Notes under the pieces: model-generated | What the model was told of the DNA's origin: nothing | The model's database searches: none | Seen by the model: the letters and a program-made list of their open reading frames with translations, nothing else | Assembly: GCA_041946825.1 (NCBI GenBank) | Contig: JBHGBD010000011.1 | Span: forward strand, 56,790-120,789 | Reading direction: 5' to 3' | DNA: 64,000 nt | DNA from: CAZTHM01 sp041946825 | GTDB taxonomy: Bacteria; Acidobacteriota; Terriglobia; UBA7540 | Made by a program: the position numbers and the translations under genes | Part shown: in pieces, positions 8,679 to 16,939 of the stretch | How the letters are laid out: every line of letters begins with the position of its first letter | Numbering within the stretch: position 1 is the first letter of the stretch

Positions 8679-9755
8679 ATGAAACTCACTTTGCTCCGTA
8701 TCGCAATTCTTACGTCGTTTTGTTTCACGGCGGCGAATCCCGTATCGGCCGCCGAGCCGCTTCCCATTCGCGGGCTCAACCTGGGCGCGCCGAAGCCCGA
8801 GGATGTCCCCGCGGTTGTGCGCTTCATCCGCGAAGCGCTTCCCAGGGAAGGCGTCAATGTGCTGGTGATGGAGTTCGATTACCGCTACCAGTACGCGAGC
8901 CACCGGGAAGTCGTAGACGAGGACGCGCTCTCCCCGTCCGACGTCAAGGCGATTGTCGCCGCCTGCAAGGAAGCGGGCGTCCGGCTGATTCCGCTCATCA
9001 ACCTGCTCGGGCACCAATCCTGGGCGGCGAAGACAATGGGCCTGTTGCGCGCGCATCCGGAGTTCGACGAGACGCCGGGAAAGTATCCGAACAACAAGGA
9101 TATCTACTGCCGCAGCTATTGCCCGCTCCATCCGGATTTGCACAAGATCGTGTTTGACCTGATGGACGAGCTCGCCGCGGTATGCGAAGCGGATGCGGTG
9201 CATGTCGGTATGGATGAAGTCTTCATCCTCGCCGATCCCGACTGCCCGCGCTGCAAGTCGCGCAATAAGGCCGAACTCTTCGCGCAGGAAGTTCGCGCAC
9301 TGCACGACCACTTGGCGGCGGCGAACCGCGAGATGTGGATGTGGGGCGACCGCTTTCTTGATGGCACGGTCACCGGCCTCGGCGAGTGGGAAGCCAGCCA
9401 GAACGGCACGGCCTTCGCCATCAACCTGGTCCCGCGCGATATCGTTATTTGCGACTGGCACTACGATTCCCCGCCTCTCACCGCGGCGCATTTCGCGGTC
9501 GAGGGATTTCGCGTCCTGTATTGTCCGTGGCGCAAAACCGATGTTGCACTTGGAGAGCTCGATTTGGTCCGGGCCGCACGGGCCCACGCCGATCAGACCA
9601 TCGCCCCGCGGATGCTCGGCGTCCTGCAAACCACCTGGACCGACCCGAACGAATTCATCAAGGCTTACAACGGCGATTCATCTGCTCGCAAGGAAAGCGC
9701 CGAAGCCGCCGCGACGTTCAAGGCGCTGTTCAGCGCGATTCGTTCCGCGCCGTGA
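8679..9755 (+). CDS. secreted glycoside hydrolase, family 20-like (beta-N-acetylhexosaminidase fold)
   Basis: A 358-residue protein with a cleavable signal peptide (residues 1-24, ending VSAA). The start at 8679 has AAGGAG at the right spacing; the frame also opens 33 bases earlier without one. The body reads as a TIM barrel. HVGMDEVF carries D179-E180, matching the catalytic Asp-Glu pair of GH20 enzymes, in which the substrate N-acetyl group acts as nucleophile. WMWGDRFLDG further on resembles a GH20 substrate-pocket segment. A C-P-x-C pair at 189/192 is unusual. It lacks the usual GH20 N-terminal domain. Probable role: hydrolysis of amino-sugar glycans. Exact specificity is unknown. Confidence 0.72.
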   Translation: MKLTLLRIAILTSFCFTAANPVSAAEPLPIRGLNLGAPKPEDVPAVVRFIREALPREGVNVLVMEFDYRYQYASHREVVDEDALSPSDVKAIVAACKEAGVRLIPLINLLGHQSWAAKTMGLLRAHPEFDETPGKYPNNKDIYCRSYCPLHPDLHKIVFDLMDELAAVCEADAVHVGMDEVFILADPDCPRCKSRNKAELFAQEVRALHDHLAAANREMWMWGDRFLDGTVTGLGEWEASQNGTAFAINLVPRDIVICDWHYDSPPLTAAHFAVEGFRVLYCPWRKTDVALGELDLVRAARAHADQTIAPRMLGVLQTTWTDPNEFIKAYNGDSSARKESAEAAATFKALFSAIRSAP

Positions 9756-9925
9756 CCAATTACCAAGGTCTTCCGCCTGCTCATAGCCATGACCGGTGTG
9801 TGCTTGGTCGGCGTTTCGGACATCCGTTGCCTGACGCGTGTGTGGAGTTTTGCGCGGGTTTCGTACAGAATGTTTCCTCGGGCTTTGCCCCAGCAAATAA
9901 GCGTCAGCGTCCGAGGGACATTGTC

Positions 9926-11083
9926 GTGCCTGGCGGTCAGGGCAAGGATTTCTGCCACGTCGTTCGAGTGGTCGCGGCCCTCATGGCGCTGGCTATGGGG
10001 TCTTCCCGCGGGGTGGGCCAGCAAGCCACCGAAGACCGCGTGAAGGGGCCGGGCTGGTGGCCGACCAAGAGCGTTCCCTCGCGCGCGGATTTTATCGGTC
10101 CCGCGGCCTGCGCCGAATGTCACCCCGCGCAAGCCGAAACCCAGCCCGCCACCCCCATGGCGCACGCCTCGGCGCCCGGCACTGCGGACGTGCCGGGAAT
10201 ACGCTTTCCGCTGAAGTTCCAATCGGGCCCTTACACGTACGAGATTTCCCGCGCGGCCGCCGGCGCGCGCTACAGCCTTCGGAACGGACCCGCGGAACTC
10301 GCGGGGCCACTCGACTGGGCATTTGGCATGGGCAAGGTGGGCGAGACCTACTTGCTGGTGCGGAACGGCGAGTATTACGAAAGCCGCGTCAGCTATTTTT
10401 CCGCCCCCCAGGGCCTGGATTTCACGATCGGCCACCCGCGCACCCCTCCCGCGTCGCTGGAGGACGGGCTGGGGCGATACCTCCCCTCCTTCGAGGCGAA
10501 GCTTTGCTTTGGTTGCCACTCCACCGCCGCGATTATTGACAACCGGCTGCAGCCGGGGGAACTGATCCCAGGCGTCACGTGCGAGGCCTGCCACGGGCCA
10601 GGCGCCCGCCACGTGGCGGCGATGAAAGCCGGGAAACTCGACGAGAAGCAGATCTTCAACCCCGCGGGATTGAAAGCCGTCGATTCCGTGGATTTTTGCG
10701 GCGCGTGCCACCGCACCTGGTGGGACGTGATGTTCATGGGTTCGGTGGGCTCGATCAACGTCCGATTCCAGCCCTTTCGCCTCGAGAAAAGCCGCTGCTG
10801 GAAGGAGAGCGGCCGGGACGCACGCCTGGCCTGCGTTTCCTGTCACGACCCTCACCAGCAGTTGGTGCGCGACGAGGCCAGTTACGACCCGAAATGCCTC
10901 GCCTGCCACGGCCCTGCAAGCGCCTCGACCGGCGCCGCACAAGCGAAGGCGCATCCTTGTCCCGTCGCCACTCGCGATTGCGTAAAGTGCCATATGCCCA
11001 AGGTGGAGCCGCCCGAAGCGCACTTTGCGTTCACGGACCACCGGATTCGCATCGCCCGTCCCGGAGAACCGTATTCCGATTGA
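9926..11083 (+). CDS. seven-heme c-type cytochrome
   Basis: About 385 residues with seven CxxCH heme-attachment motifs: CAECH, CFGCH, CEACH, CGACH, CVSCH, CLACH and CVKCH. The GTG at 9926 has GAGGGA seven bases upstream and gives a hydrophobic signal segment (VVAALMALAMGSS). The open frame extends further upstream without signal character. It is expected in the periplasm or on the cell surface, shuttling electrons. The layout (C-x-x-C-H near the start, a roughly 110-residue insert, then clustered hemes) resembles the multiheme cytochrome families annotated as cytochrome c554/tetraheme-like. The partner is unknown; no quinol oxidoreductase or ccm gene is nearby. Confidence 0.85.
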   Translation: MPGGQGKDFCHVVRVVAALMALAMGSSRGVGQQATEDRVKGPGWWPTKSVPSRADFIGPAACAECHPAQAETQPATPMAHASAPGTADVPGIRFPLKFQSGPYTYEISRAAAGARYSLRNGPAELAGPLDWAFGMGKVGETYLLVRNGEYYESRVSYFSAPQGLDFTIGHPRTPPASLEDGLGRYLPSFEAKLCFGCHSTAAIIDNRLQPGELIPGVTCEACHGPGARHVAAMKAGKLDEKQIFNPAGLKAVDSVDFCGACHRTWWDVMFMGSVGSINVRFQPFRLEKSRCWKESGRDARLACVSCHDPHQQLVRDEASYDPKCLACHGPASASTGAAQAKAHPCPVATRDCVKCHMPKVEPPEAHFAFTDHRIRIARPGEPYSD

Positions 11084-11158
11084 TTCGCCTGCCAGCCCGA
11101 CAAGACGCCTGCAGGCTCGACGGACCGAAGTTGTATACTCTCCCGCGCGGAGGGTGGA

Positions 11159-12562
11159 ATGTTCGGCACGAGGAATCGCATCCGGCTTGGCGTCGCCGCG
11201 GCCGCCCTTCTCCTGGCGGCGAGGAGCGGCGGGGCGCTACGGCCCGCCAATTACGTTGCCGGAACGCTCGTTCAGCTTAACGACAACGGCGCCTGGTCGT
11301 GGTTCATGGATGAGCGCGTCATCGTGGACCGAGGCAAGCTGATCATCGGGTCGGTGCGTTCGCTGGGCGACTTCGACGCGACGAAAGATCAGCCGGACTG
11401 GGGCAATGTCGAGATTTCCACTTACGATATTGAAACGGGACGCGCCGGCCGCGTTGTCCTCGACCGCCATTTCGAGCAGGACGACCACGACGCTCCGGCC
11501 TTTCTGGCGCTTCCCGATGGCCGGATTCTGGCCATGTACACTCGGCACGCCGTGGAACGTAGAATCTATTACCGATTCTCGAACCCGGGCGACCCTCTCC
11601 ACTGGAGCGACCCGCAAGTATTCGAAACGCCGGGCGGCGACAAGAAATTCGCTGGCGACAACGTCACCTACTCGAACCTGTTTCGCTTTCCGGACGGGCG
11701 CATCTACAACTTCTTCCGCGGCATCGGCCACGAACCCAATTACATGGTCTCCGACGACGATGGCATTACGTGGCATTACGGCGGGCACCTGCTGCGCGGC
11801 AAGGGCGGATACAGCCCGTATCTGAAATACGCCTACGACGGAGATAGGACCATCCACTTCATCGCTACGGAAGACCATCCGCGCAACTATGACAACAGCA
11901 TCTACCATGCTTTCATCCGTGACGGCGAGATTCACGCTTCGGACGGGCGCGTGCTGGCCAGGCTCAGCACTTCGACGCAAGCGACGATTGCGGCGTGGGA
12001 CCTGACCAGAGTTTTTCAGGGCGATCCCGATAACGTCGCTTGGACCGTGGATATCGAACTGGATGAGCACAAGCTGCCGTACATCGTTTTTTCCGTCCAG
12101 AAGGATGGCCGGGGGTTGCCGCCGCGCCAGGGTGGGATGGACTTGCGCTACTACTATGGCCGCTGGGACGGCCGCGCGTGGAACGTGCACGAGATGGCTT
12201 ACGCCGGCCGGCGGCTCTACCCCTATGAGGACGATTACAGCGGGCTCGTGGCACTTCATCCCAACGATCCGAACACGGTATTTATCTCGACCGACGCCGA
12301 TCCGGCGACGGGCCAGCCGCTCGTCAGCGCCGCGGACGGCCAGCGGCACTACGAAATCTTTCGCGGCGGGACCTCCGATGGCGGCACGCACTGGCGGTGG
12401 CAACCCATTACGGCCAACTCGACGGTGGACAACCTGCGCCCGCTTGTCCCGAAATGGAAAGACCCGCGCACGGCGCTGGTCTGGATGCGCGGGCCCTCCT
12501 ATACCCATAATCACGGGACTTGGACCACGGCGGTTGTGGCCATAATCTTGCCGCCGAGGTGA
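11159..12562 (+). CDS. secreted BNR-repeat (BNR_4-type) beta-propeller protein
   Basis: A 467-residue protein with an N-terminal signal peptide (about residues 1-26, VAAAALLLAARSGG). The remainder is rich in beta-propeller segments with Asp-box-like turns such as VSDDDGITWHYGG and TSDGGTHWRW, and has the GAWSWFMDERVIVD opening that I associate with the BNR_4 family, which includes putative polysaccharide-degrading propellers. No catalytic set can be assigned from sequence alone. It starts 75 bases after the cytochrome and is followed within 30 bases by an esterase, so the last two may be co-transcribed. Confidence 0.75.
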   Translation: MFGTRNRIRLGVAAAALLLAARSGGALRPANYVAGTLVQLNDNGAWSWFMDERVIVDRGKLIIGSVRSLGDFDATKDQPDWGNVEISTYDIETGRAGRVVLDRHFEQDDHDAPAFLALPDGRILAMYTRHAVERRIYYRFSNPGDPLHWSDPQVFETPGGDKKFAGDNVTYSNLFRFPDGRIYNFFRGIGHEPNYMVSDDDGITWHYGGHLLRGKGGYSPYLKYAYDGDRTIHFIATEDHPRNYDNSIYHAFIRDGEIHASDGRVLARLSTSTQATIAAWDLTRVFQGDPDNVAWTVDIELDEHKLPYIVFSVQKDGRGLPPRQGGMDLRYYYGRWDGRAWNVHEMAYAGRRLYPYEDDYSGLVALHPNDPNTVFISTDADPATGQPLVSAADGQRHYEIFRGGTSDGGTHWRWQPITANSTVDNLRPLVPKWKDPRTALVWMRGPSYTHNHGTWTTAVVAIILPPR

Positions 12563-12589
12563 TTTTGGTGGGCCGATCCGGAGGCACTC

Positions 12590-13672
12590 ATGAATATAAG
12601 GATGACCCGACGCGCGAAAATTGAAATCGCATTTGCGCTCATTGTGGGCGCCACGCTCTCACTGGCGTGGGCGCAGGAGAAACCCGGCGAGCCGGTTTCG
12701 CAAGCGAACTCGACCACGATCGATGCGGACGGCACGGCGCACATTACGCGCGTAATTCCCGTGCCCGGAACCATCAGTGCCGAGGCACAGAAGTCGATCG
12801 CCTGGCGGCCACCTGCGCATTGGCCGCCCTCGCTTGCCGAGCAGCGCGCCGGCACCGACGCGTTCCGGAAATCGCGCTCGGAAGAGGCACGCAAGCTCTA
12901 TCCGGTCAATATCGAGCCGAAGATGCTGGGCGGCGTGCCGACGGATGTGATCACGCCGTTAAAGATGCCGGCCAAGGAGCGGAACCGCGTGCTGATCAAC
13001 GTGCACGGGGGAGGATTCGTAACCGATTCGGGCTCGCTGGTGGAGGGCATTCCCATCGCCAACCTGATGCAAACGACCGTGGTCTCGGTTTACTACCGGC
13101 TTGCGCCCGAGCATCCCTTTCCCGCGGCGGTCGACGACACGGTGGCGGTGTACAGGGAGCTTCTGAAGACTCACAAGCCGCGGAACATGGCCATCTTCGG
13201 AACCTCCGCTGGCGCCATCCTGACCGCGGAAGTGGCCGTGAAACTGCACCAACTCGGCCTGCCGCTGCCCGCGGCGCTCGGCATCTTTTCGGGGACGGGA
13301 GATTTGAGCCAACCTGCGGACTCCGAAGCCTTTTTCACTATCTGGGGGCTGGGTGGTGAGCTGAAGCCGCCTTCGAAAGGGCCACTTGTCGACCCTTACG
13401 TGAGCGCGACCAATCCCAAAGACCCGGCGCTTTCTCCGCTCTTCGCGGACCTGAAGGGATTTCCTTCGACTTTGTTCGTTACCAGCACGCGGGACTTGCT
13501 TCTGAGCGGCACGACGATTCTGCATCGCGCCTTCCTGAGTGCCGGAGTGGACGCGCAGTTGGTGGTGTTCGAGGCGCTGCCGCACGCTTTCTGGTACAAC
13601 TACCAATTGCCCGAAACCAAAGAGGCGCTGAACCTGATGGCGAAATTCTTCGATAGCAAGCTCGGGTGGTAA
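12590..13672 (+). CDS. secreted alpha/beta hydrolase (hormone-sensitive-lipase type esterase)
   Basis: A 360-residue protein with a signal peptide (residues 1-28, ending AWAQ). HGGGF near residues 140-144 is the oxyanion-hole motif of the HSL/bacterial family IV esterases, GTSAG near 204-208 holds the nucleophile Ser, and RLAPEHPFPAAVDD is the family's usual block between them. The expected Asp (TSTRDLL) and His (EALPHAF) follow. The GGAGG upstream of the ATG supports the start. It hydrolyses carboxylic esters, probably periplasmic or extracellular. The substrate is unknown. Confidence 0.88.
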   Translation: MNIRMTRRAKIEIAFALIVGATLSLAWAQEKPGEPVSQANSTTIDADGTAHITRVIPVPGTISAEAQKSIAWRPPAHWPPSLAEQRAGTDAFRKSRSEEARKLYPVNIEPKMLGGVPTDVITPLKMPAKERNRVLINVHGGGFVTDSGSLVEGIPIANLMQTTVVSVYYRLAPEHPFPAAVDDTVAVYRELLKTHKPRNMAIFGTSAGAILTAEVAVKLHQLGLPLPAALGIFSGTGDLSQPADSEAFFTIWGLGGELKPPSKGPLVDPYVSATNPKDPALSPLFADLKGFPSTLFVTSTRDLLLSGTTILHRAFLSAGVDAQLVVFEALPHAFWYNYQLPETKEALNLMAKFFDSKLGW

Positions 13673-13887
13673 CTCGGCGGCTTGCTCTTGCCTTCTTGAG
13701 ATGAAGAGAAAAGGAGGTAACGCCTCCCAGCTTCCAGAGGCCTGTCCCTGGCTAACGACGAGGCCCCGAAGCGTATTATCCAGGTCTGTACAGCCTCTTA
13801 GGCGTTTATCAAACCTTACCGTTCACGCCTTATTTATATTGGCCCCGTGAGCTTGAGTCGCCGTGACGGGTGGTGTACGGTGAAAGC

Positions 13888-14190
13888 ATGCCCGAAAGTA
13901 AAGACCGCCGGTCGACTCGCAAGCCCGTGGCCTTAGCCCTGCTGATCGTGGTGGAACCTGAAAGCGAAGAGAGCGCCGAGGCCGCTGCTTTGGCTAAAGA
14001 CCTTTCGGAGCATGGCTTGCAAATCAGTACCCGGACAGATTTGAAGACCGGCCAGTTGGTGGACATTCGCGCCAATGAGGGTCTGGGCGGGCCCGTCCGA
14101 GCGCGCGTCGTCTGGGTCGGCGCGCCCGAATCGGATAAGCAGTACCGTGCCGGACTGGAATTCCTCTCACCATTGAAAGTCGCCACTTAG
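13888..14190 (+). CDS. PilZ-domain protein (putative c-di-GMP binding)
   Basis: A single-domain protein of 100 residues. KDRRSTRKPVAL near the N-terminus fits the RxxxR c-di-GMP-binding motif, and DLSEHGLQI fits the (D/N)xSxxG motif; the rest alternates as PilZ beta strands. The ATG at 13888 is preferred over the GTG at 13870 because GGTGA stands six bases upstream. Such small PilZ proteins act as effectors by binding partners. The 215 bases before it (13673-13887) contain a short GGAGG/CCTCC hairpin but nothing identified. It faces the next gene convergently. Confidence 0.72.
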   Translation: MPESKDRRSTRKPVALALLIVVEPESEESAEAAALAKDLSEHGLQISTRTDLKTGQLVDIRANEGLGGPVRARVVWVGAPESDKQYRAGLEFLSPLKVAT

Positions 14191-14264
14191 CCCAATGATC
14201 CGCCCCTTCCGCGATGCCCCAAGATTCCGGCAACCCGGGCCAGCTTCAGTGTGGCTGTAAAAAA

Positions 14265-14336
14265 AGGGCGCCAAGCGGTCGTGCCCCGCGAGCCCGATCT
14301 TGATTACGACTCGCTTGTTTTCCCGCTTGGCGCCCT
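14265..14336 (-). terminator. long-loop inverted repeat with T-tract between convergent genes
   Basis: AGGGCGCCAAGCGG at 14265-14278 is the exact reverse complement of 14323-14336. The arms are 14 bp with a 44-base loop. On the minus strand the stem is followed by a run of seven Ts, as in an intrinsic terminator for the gene ending at 14364. The loop is much longer than usual, so another structured element is possible. Confidence 0.6.
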
Positions 14337-14363
14337 AACCGGGGATTGCGTATTCCCAGGTTG

Positions 14364-14978
14364 TTAGCTCTGCACTTCCACACTTACGGGTTCAGCCAGT
14401 TCGAACATGAGCAGAGTCTCCGCGGGCAGGACAATGTCCTTCTTCCCGGTCAGAGTCGCGGCAGCGATGCCCGCGCCCGCTCCAATCGGGCCGCCGATCA
14501 AGGCTCCCTTGCCGCCAGCGGCCAGCGCACCGATTAACGCGCCGCCGCCCGCGCCGCCGCCGATCATCGTCCAGTTCCGCTTTTTGTGGTTGCCACCGCG
14601 ACGTATGTAGTCGCTGGTGTGCAGGTCATACTCCTTGCCATTCACCTCGATCGACTGGAGTTCCAGGCGCATGCGCGCCACGCCCTTCAAGCGGCCGGAT
14701 TCGCGCACGGAGACGACCCGTCCTTTCACCGGCGCGTTTGCAGGAATGACTGTCTTGCCGTCAACTTGAATCGGCTCCGCCACCGTAGCGACAAACGGAT
14801 CGCCTGAAGTTGCGCGGTCGGTGGCTATCGACTGATCGAGTTTTACCTGGATTTGGGTTCCCGCGGGCAACATGACGGAATCAGCATGGCTCATCCTGCT
14901 GATCCCGAAAACGCCCAGCGCGATCAACAACGCGGGGACCGCTACCCAGACGTATGCCTTCCTAATTGGCAAGTTCAT
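14364..14978 (-). CDS. exported protein with VirB10/TrbI-like core and glycine-zipper tail
   Basis: A 204-residue protein. The ATG at 14978 has GGAGG upstream and gives a signal segment (residues about 8-32, ending HADS). The open frame reaches 15218 but lacks support there. The core (LPAGTQIQVKLDQSI, then TVIPANAPVKGRVV, then RLKGVARMRLEL) has the spacing of the beta-barrel domain in VirB10/TrbI proteins. A Gly/Ala-rich stretch (about 140-172) looks like a glycine zipper, and DIVLPAETLLMFEL follows. It is a paralogue of the gene at 45762-46499. No conjugation genes are near, so an envelope role is likelier. Function unknown. Confidence 0.7.
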   Translation of the reverse strand: MNLPIRKAYVWVAVPALLIALGVFGISRMSHADSVMLPAGTQIQVKLDQSIATDRATSGDPFVATVAEPIQVDGKTVIPANAPVKGRVVSVRESGRLKGVARMRLELQSIEVNGKEYDLHTSDYIRRGGNHKKRNWTMIGGGAGGGALIGALAAGGKGALIGGPIGAGAGIAAATLTGKKDIVLPAETLLMFELAEPVSVEVQS

Positions 14979-15081
14979 ATGCACCTCCTTGATTTCCCGC
15001 AGGGTAATAAACGCAATGAGCGTGCCATAGTGCCTGGCTCTAACTCGCTGAAACCAAAAGGAGTGCTGTGGTGAAGGGATC

Positions 15082-15104
15082 GTGCAATCGGGCAGAAATT
15101 GCAC
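15082..15104. repeat. inverted repeat upstream of the VirB10-like gene
   Basis: GTGCAAT at 15082-15088 pairs exactly with ATTGCAC at 15098-15104 around nine bases. It lies 104 bases upstream of the start at 14978 in an otherwise featureless 285-base spacer, so it may be an operator. No regulator can be named. Confidence 0.4.
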
Positions 15105-15263
15105 AGTAGGGTGCATGTCTCGATTTTTCAGTGGCTTGCAGGCGTTTACGGAGAACAACGGGAAAGTTCGCGGGCCGCGGCTGTCAGCCTGCTTCGCGCC
15201 ACAGACTTGCGTATCCAAGGATCAAACCGATGACAGCTATGGTGATTCTAACACGGGTATAGC

Positions 15264-15500
15264 CTATTTGTGATTAGTCGCCGCCATGGCCGGGAAATGT
15301 GCGCCGGCTCCCCGAAGGCTGGGTGGCGTCACGGGCTGATTCGACGGATTCGGGAGCCGGTCATCGATGAGTGGCGCTCGGCTGCGAATATTGTCTTTCA
15401 TTGACCAGATCCAAGCCTCGAATACTATGGAGACGACAAGGGTGCCGGCCAGAATCCCAATGGCGACACCCAGAATCAGGAATTGGCTGAGCAGATTCAT
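15264..15500 (-). CDS. small single-pass membrane protein
   Basis: A 78-residue protein with one clear transmembrane segment (about residues 5-33, LLSQFLILGVAIGILAGTLV) and a polar Pro/Asn-rich tail. GGAGGG precedes the ATG at 15500, closer than ideal. It sits between two other minus-strand envelope proteins. I do not recognise a family. It could be spurious, but the hydrophobic profile and the Shine-Dalgarno support it. Confidence 0.5.
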   Translation of the reverse strand: MNLLSQFLILGVAIGILAGTLVVSIVFEAWIWSMKDNIRSRAPLIDDRLPNPSNQPVTPPSLRGAGAHFPAMAATNHK

Positions 15501-15673
15501 GGGCCCTCCGTCTTCTTTGGTTCGCAGAATTCGGGAAGTACCCTAATGGGAAAGGAAGGGCGGCCCGCCGGCGTCCGCAACCGACGGGCTGCCCATGGGA
15601 GCGGCTTGCCCCTGGCACCCTGCCCAAGCCGACTCCCAAACTTGCCGACTCCGTCTCGCGACCTGAGAATGGC

Positions 15674-16567
15674 TCAGGCGCCGGGCCGTTCGGTCAAGAC
15701 GTTTGGCACCCCGGCATAAAGGCCCCGGGGCGTGCTGAGGTATCCGGCAATCGTGCTTTTGCCGAGCTTGTTGACTACCAGTTCGACCGGGCTGGGAGCG
15801 CCGGAGACGTAGAAATGCACGGGCTCCATCAAGCCCCGGTCCTTCAGCTGGACACGCTTGTCATCGAAGTAGAGGTACACCGTAAATTTGTTCCGCTTGG
15901 TGTCGGCCTTGTCCAGTTCGATCGTGACTCCGCCGACCTTCTGTTTGGCGCCCTTGCGGGGGACCGCAAACTCGTAGAAGTCGCGGTCGCTCTTGTGCGC
16001 CAAGGCGACCAGTTCGTCGTGAGTGCGCGCGATGGCCCCGGAGAGCTCGCCCTTGGCCCCCGTCAGCGCCTCGTTGGTTTTCGCCAGATCGCCGGAGAGG
16101 CCGCTGAACTTCTGGTCGGCCTCCGACTGCATGCGGCTCAAATCTTCCGAACTCGCCTTCTGGGCGATAGCGTCGTTCAGTTGCTTCACGGTGTTTTGCT
16201 GCTGCTTACGCATCGAGGCGGTCAGAGATTTGGCGCGCGCCAGTTCCTCTGTCGTGAGACCCAGCTTTTCGCCCGTCACTTTCATCTCACCGCCCAGGCG
16301 AGCCAGTTGGTCGTCGTTCGAATCCAGCCGATGCGAGAGAAGCTTGTATTGATCTGCCTGGGTCCTCGTGGTTTCCTCAAACCTCGTGCGCGTTGAAACC
16401 GCCCAGTACAAATTGAACGCGGTCAGAATCACCAGCACGACGTCGAGAAAGATCTGGACCTTCCCGCCCGCGGAATCCCACATCGATTCGCGCCCTTCGT
16501 AAGGCGAGGCGCCTGTGCCTTCATTTGATGAACTGTTGAAACTTGACTTGTCACTACCCTCAAACAT
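15674..16567 (-). CDS. membrane-anchored coiled-coil protein
   Basis: A 297-residue protein: a polar N-terminus, one transmembrane helix at about 37-58 (IFLDVVLVILTAFNLYWAV), then a long coiled coil (about 62-195) with heptad-like Leu/Ala spacing. A C-terminal beta-rich domain (about 200-297: GGVTIELDKADTKRNKFTVYLYFDD...) follows. The start has GAGGAGG upstream. This layout suits a tethered envelope protein with the C-terminal domain across the membrane. No family was recognised. A structured stretch precedes it at 16594-16665. Confidence 0.75.
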   Translation of the reverse strand: MFEGSDKSSFNSSSNEGTGASPYEGRESMWDSAGGKVQIFLDVVLVILTAFNLYWAVSTRTRFEETTRTQADQYKLLSHRLDSNDDQLARLGGEMKVTGEKLGLTTEELARAKSLTASMRKQQQNTVKQLNDAIAQKASSEDLSRMQSEADQKFSGLSGDLAKTNEALTGAKGELSGAIARTHDELVALAHKSDRDFYEFAVPRKGAKQKVGGVTIELDKADTKRNKFTVYLYFDDKRVQLKDRGLMEPVHFYVSGAPSPVELVVNKLGKSTIAGYLSTPRGLYAGVPNVLTERPGA

Positions 16568-16593
16568 GTAATCCTCCTCTAATCCCTCTTTTT

Positions 16594-16665
16594 GCCTGGC
16601 TCACCGGGAGAGTGCTGCAGGGCAGTCCTCCCCTCCGCTCCCTGTGGCCGGGAGCTTTACCAGGC
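16594..16665 (-). other. possible structured 5' leader (three-way junction)
   Basis: GCCTGG (16594-16599) pairs with CCAGGC (16660-16665) and encloses two hairpins. One is GGGAG...CTCCC (16606-16610 with 16628-16632), itself enclosing CTGC/GCAG. The other is GCTCCC/GGGAGC (16637-16642 with 16650-16655), perfect with a 7-base loop. It lies 27-98 bases upstream of the coiled-coil gene start on the same strand. It matches no riboswitch consensus I know. The rest of 16568-16939 shows no gene. Confidence 0.4.
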
Positions 16666-16939
16666 TTTCTTCTGTCCGTTACCTGCCGGGCTAAGTGGGG
16701 AGCAACTTAGGTACCAACCAATTCGGTCGGGTTACTTCCTGAAAAACAACGAGTTAGAAGGAGGGCTTACCGAACGCGAGGCGAAACGGGGATGAACTTA
16801 TTGCCTTCCACGAGGAATCTCGGGTTTTTCTCTAGTACTAGGCAGAATTGCCAGTCCGGCCCAGGGGCCGCCAAAGGCCCTTGATTTCCCGCATCGGGGC
16901 CGACTGTTCAAGAGCAGTGAATGCCGGAGAACTCAAAGA

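Noticed and set aside
8517..9629. 370-residue antisense open frame
   Set aside because: Opposite the GH20-like gene; the signal peptide and Asp-Glu motif are on the plus strand.
9386..9925. N-terminal extension of the cytochrome frame overlapping the GH20-like gene
   Set aside because: Overlaps a supported gene by 370 bases and is not signal-like; GTG at 9926 has a good Shine-Dalgarno.
9665..11041. 458-residue antisense open frame
   Set aside because: Opposite the seven-heme cytochrome, whose CxxCH motifs make the plus strand the real one.
11237..12514. 425-residue antisense open frame
   Set aside because: Opposite the BNR protein gene, with no start context or recognisable motif.
13673..13887. 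c-di-GMP or other riboswitch before the PilZ gene
   Set aside because: Only a short GGAGG/CCTCC hairpin; no match to the GEMM consensus.
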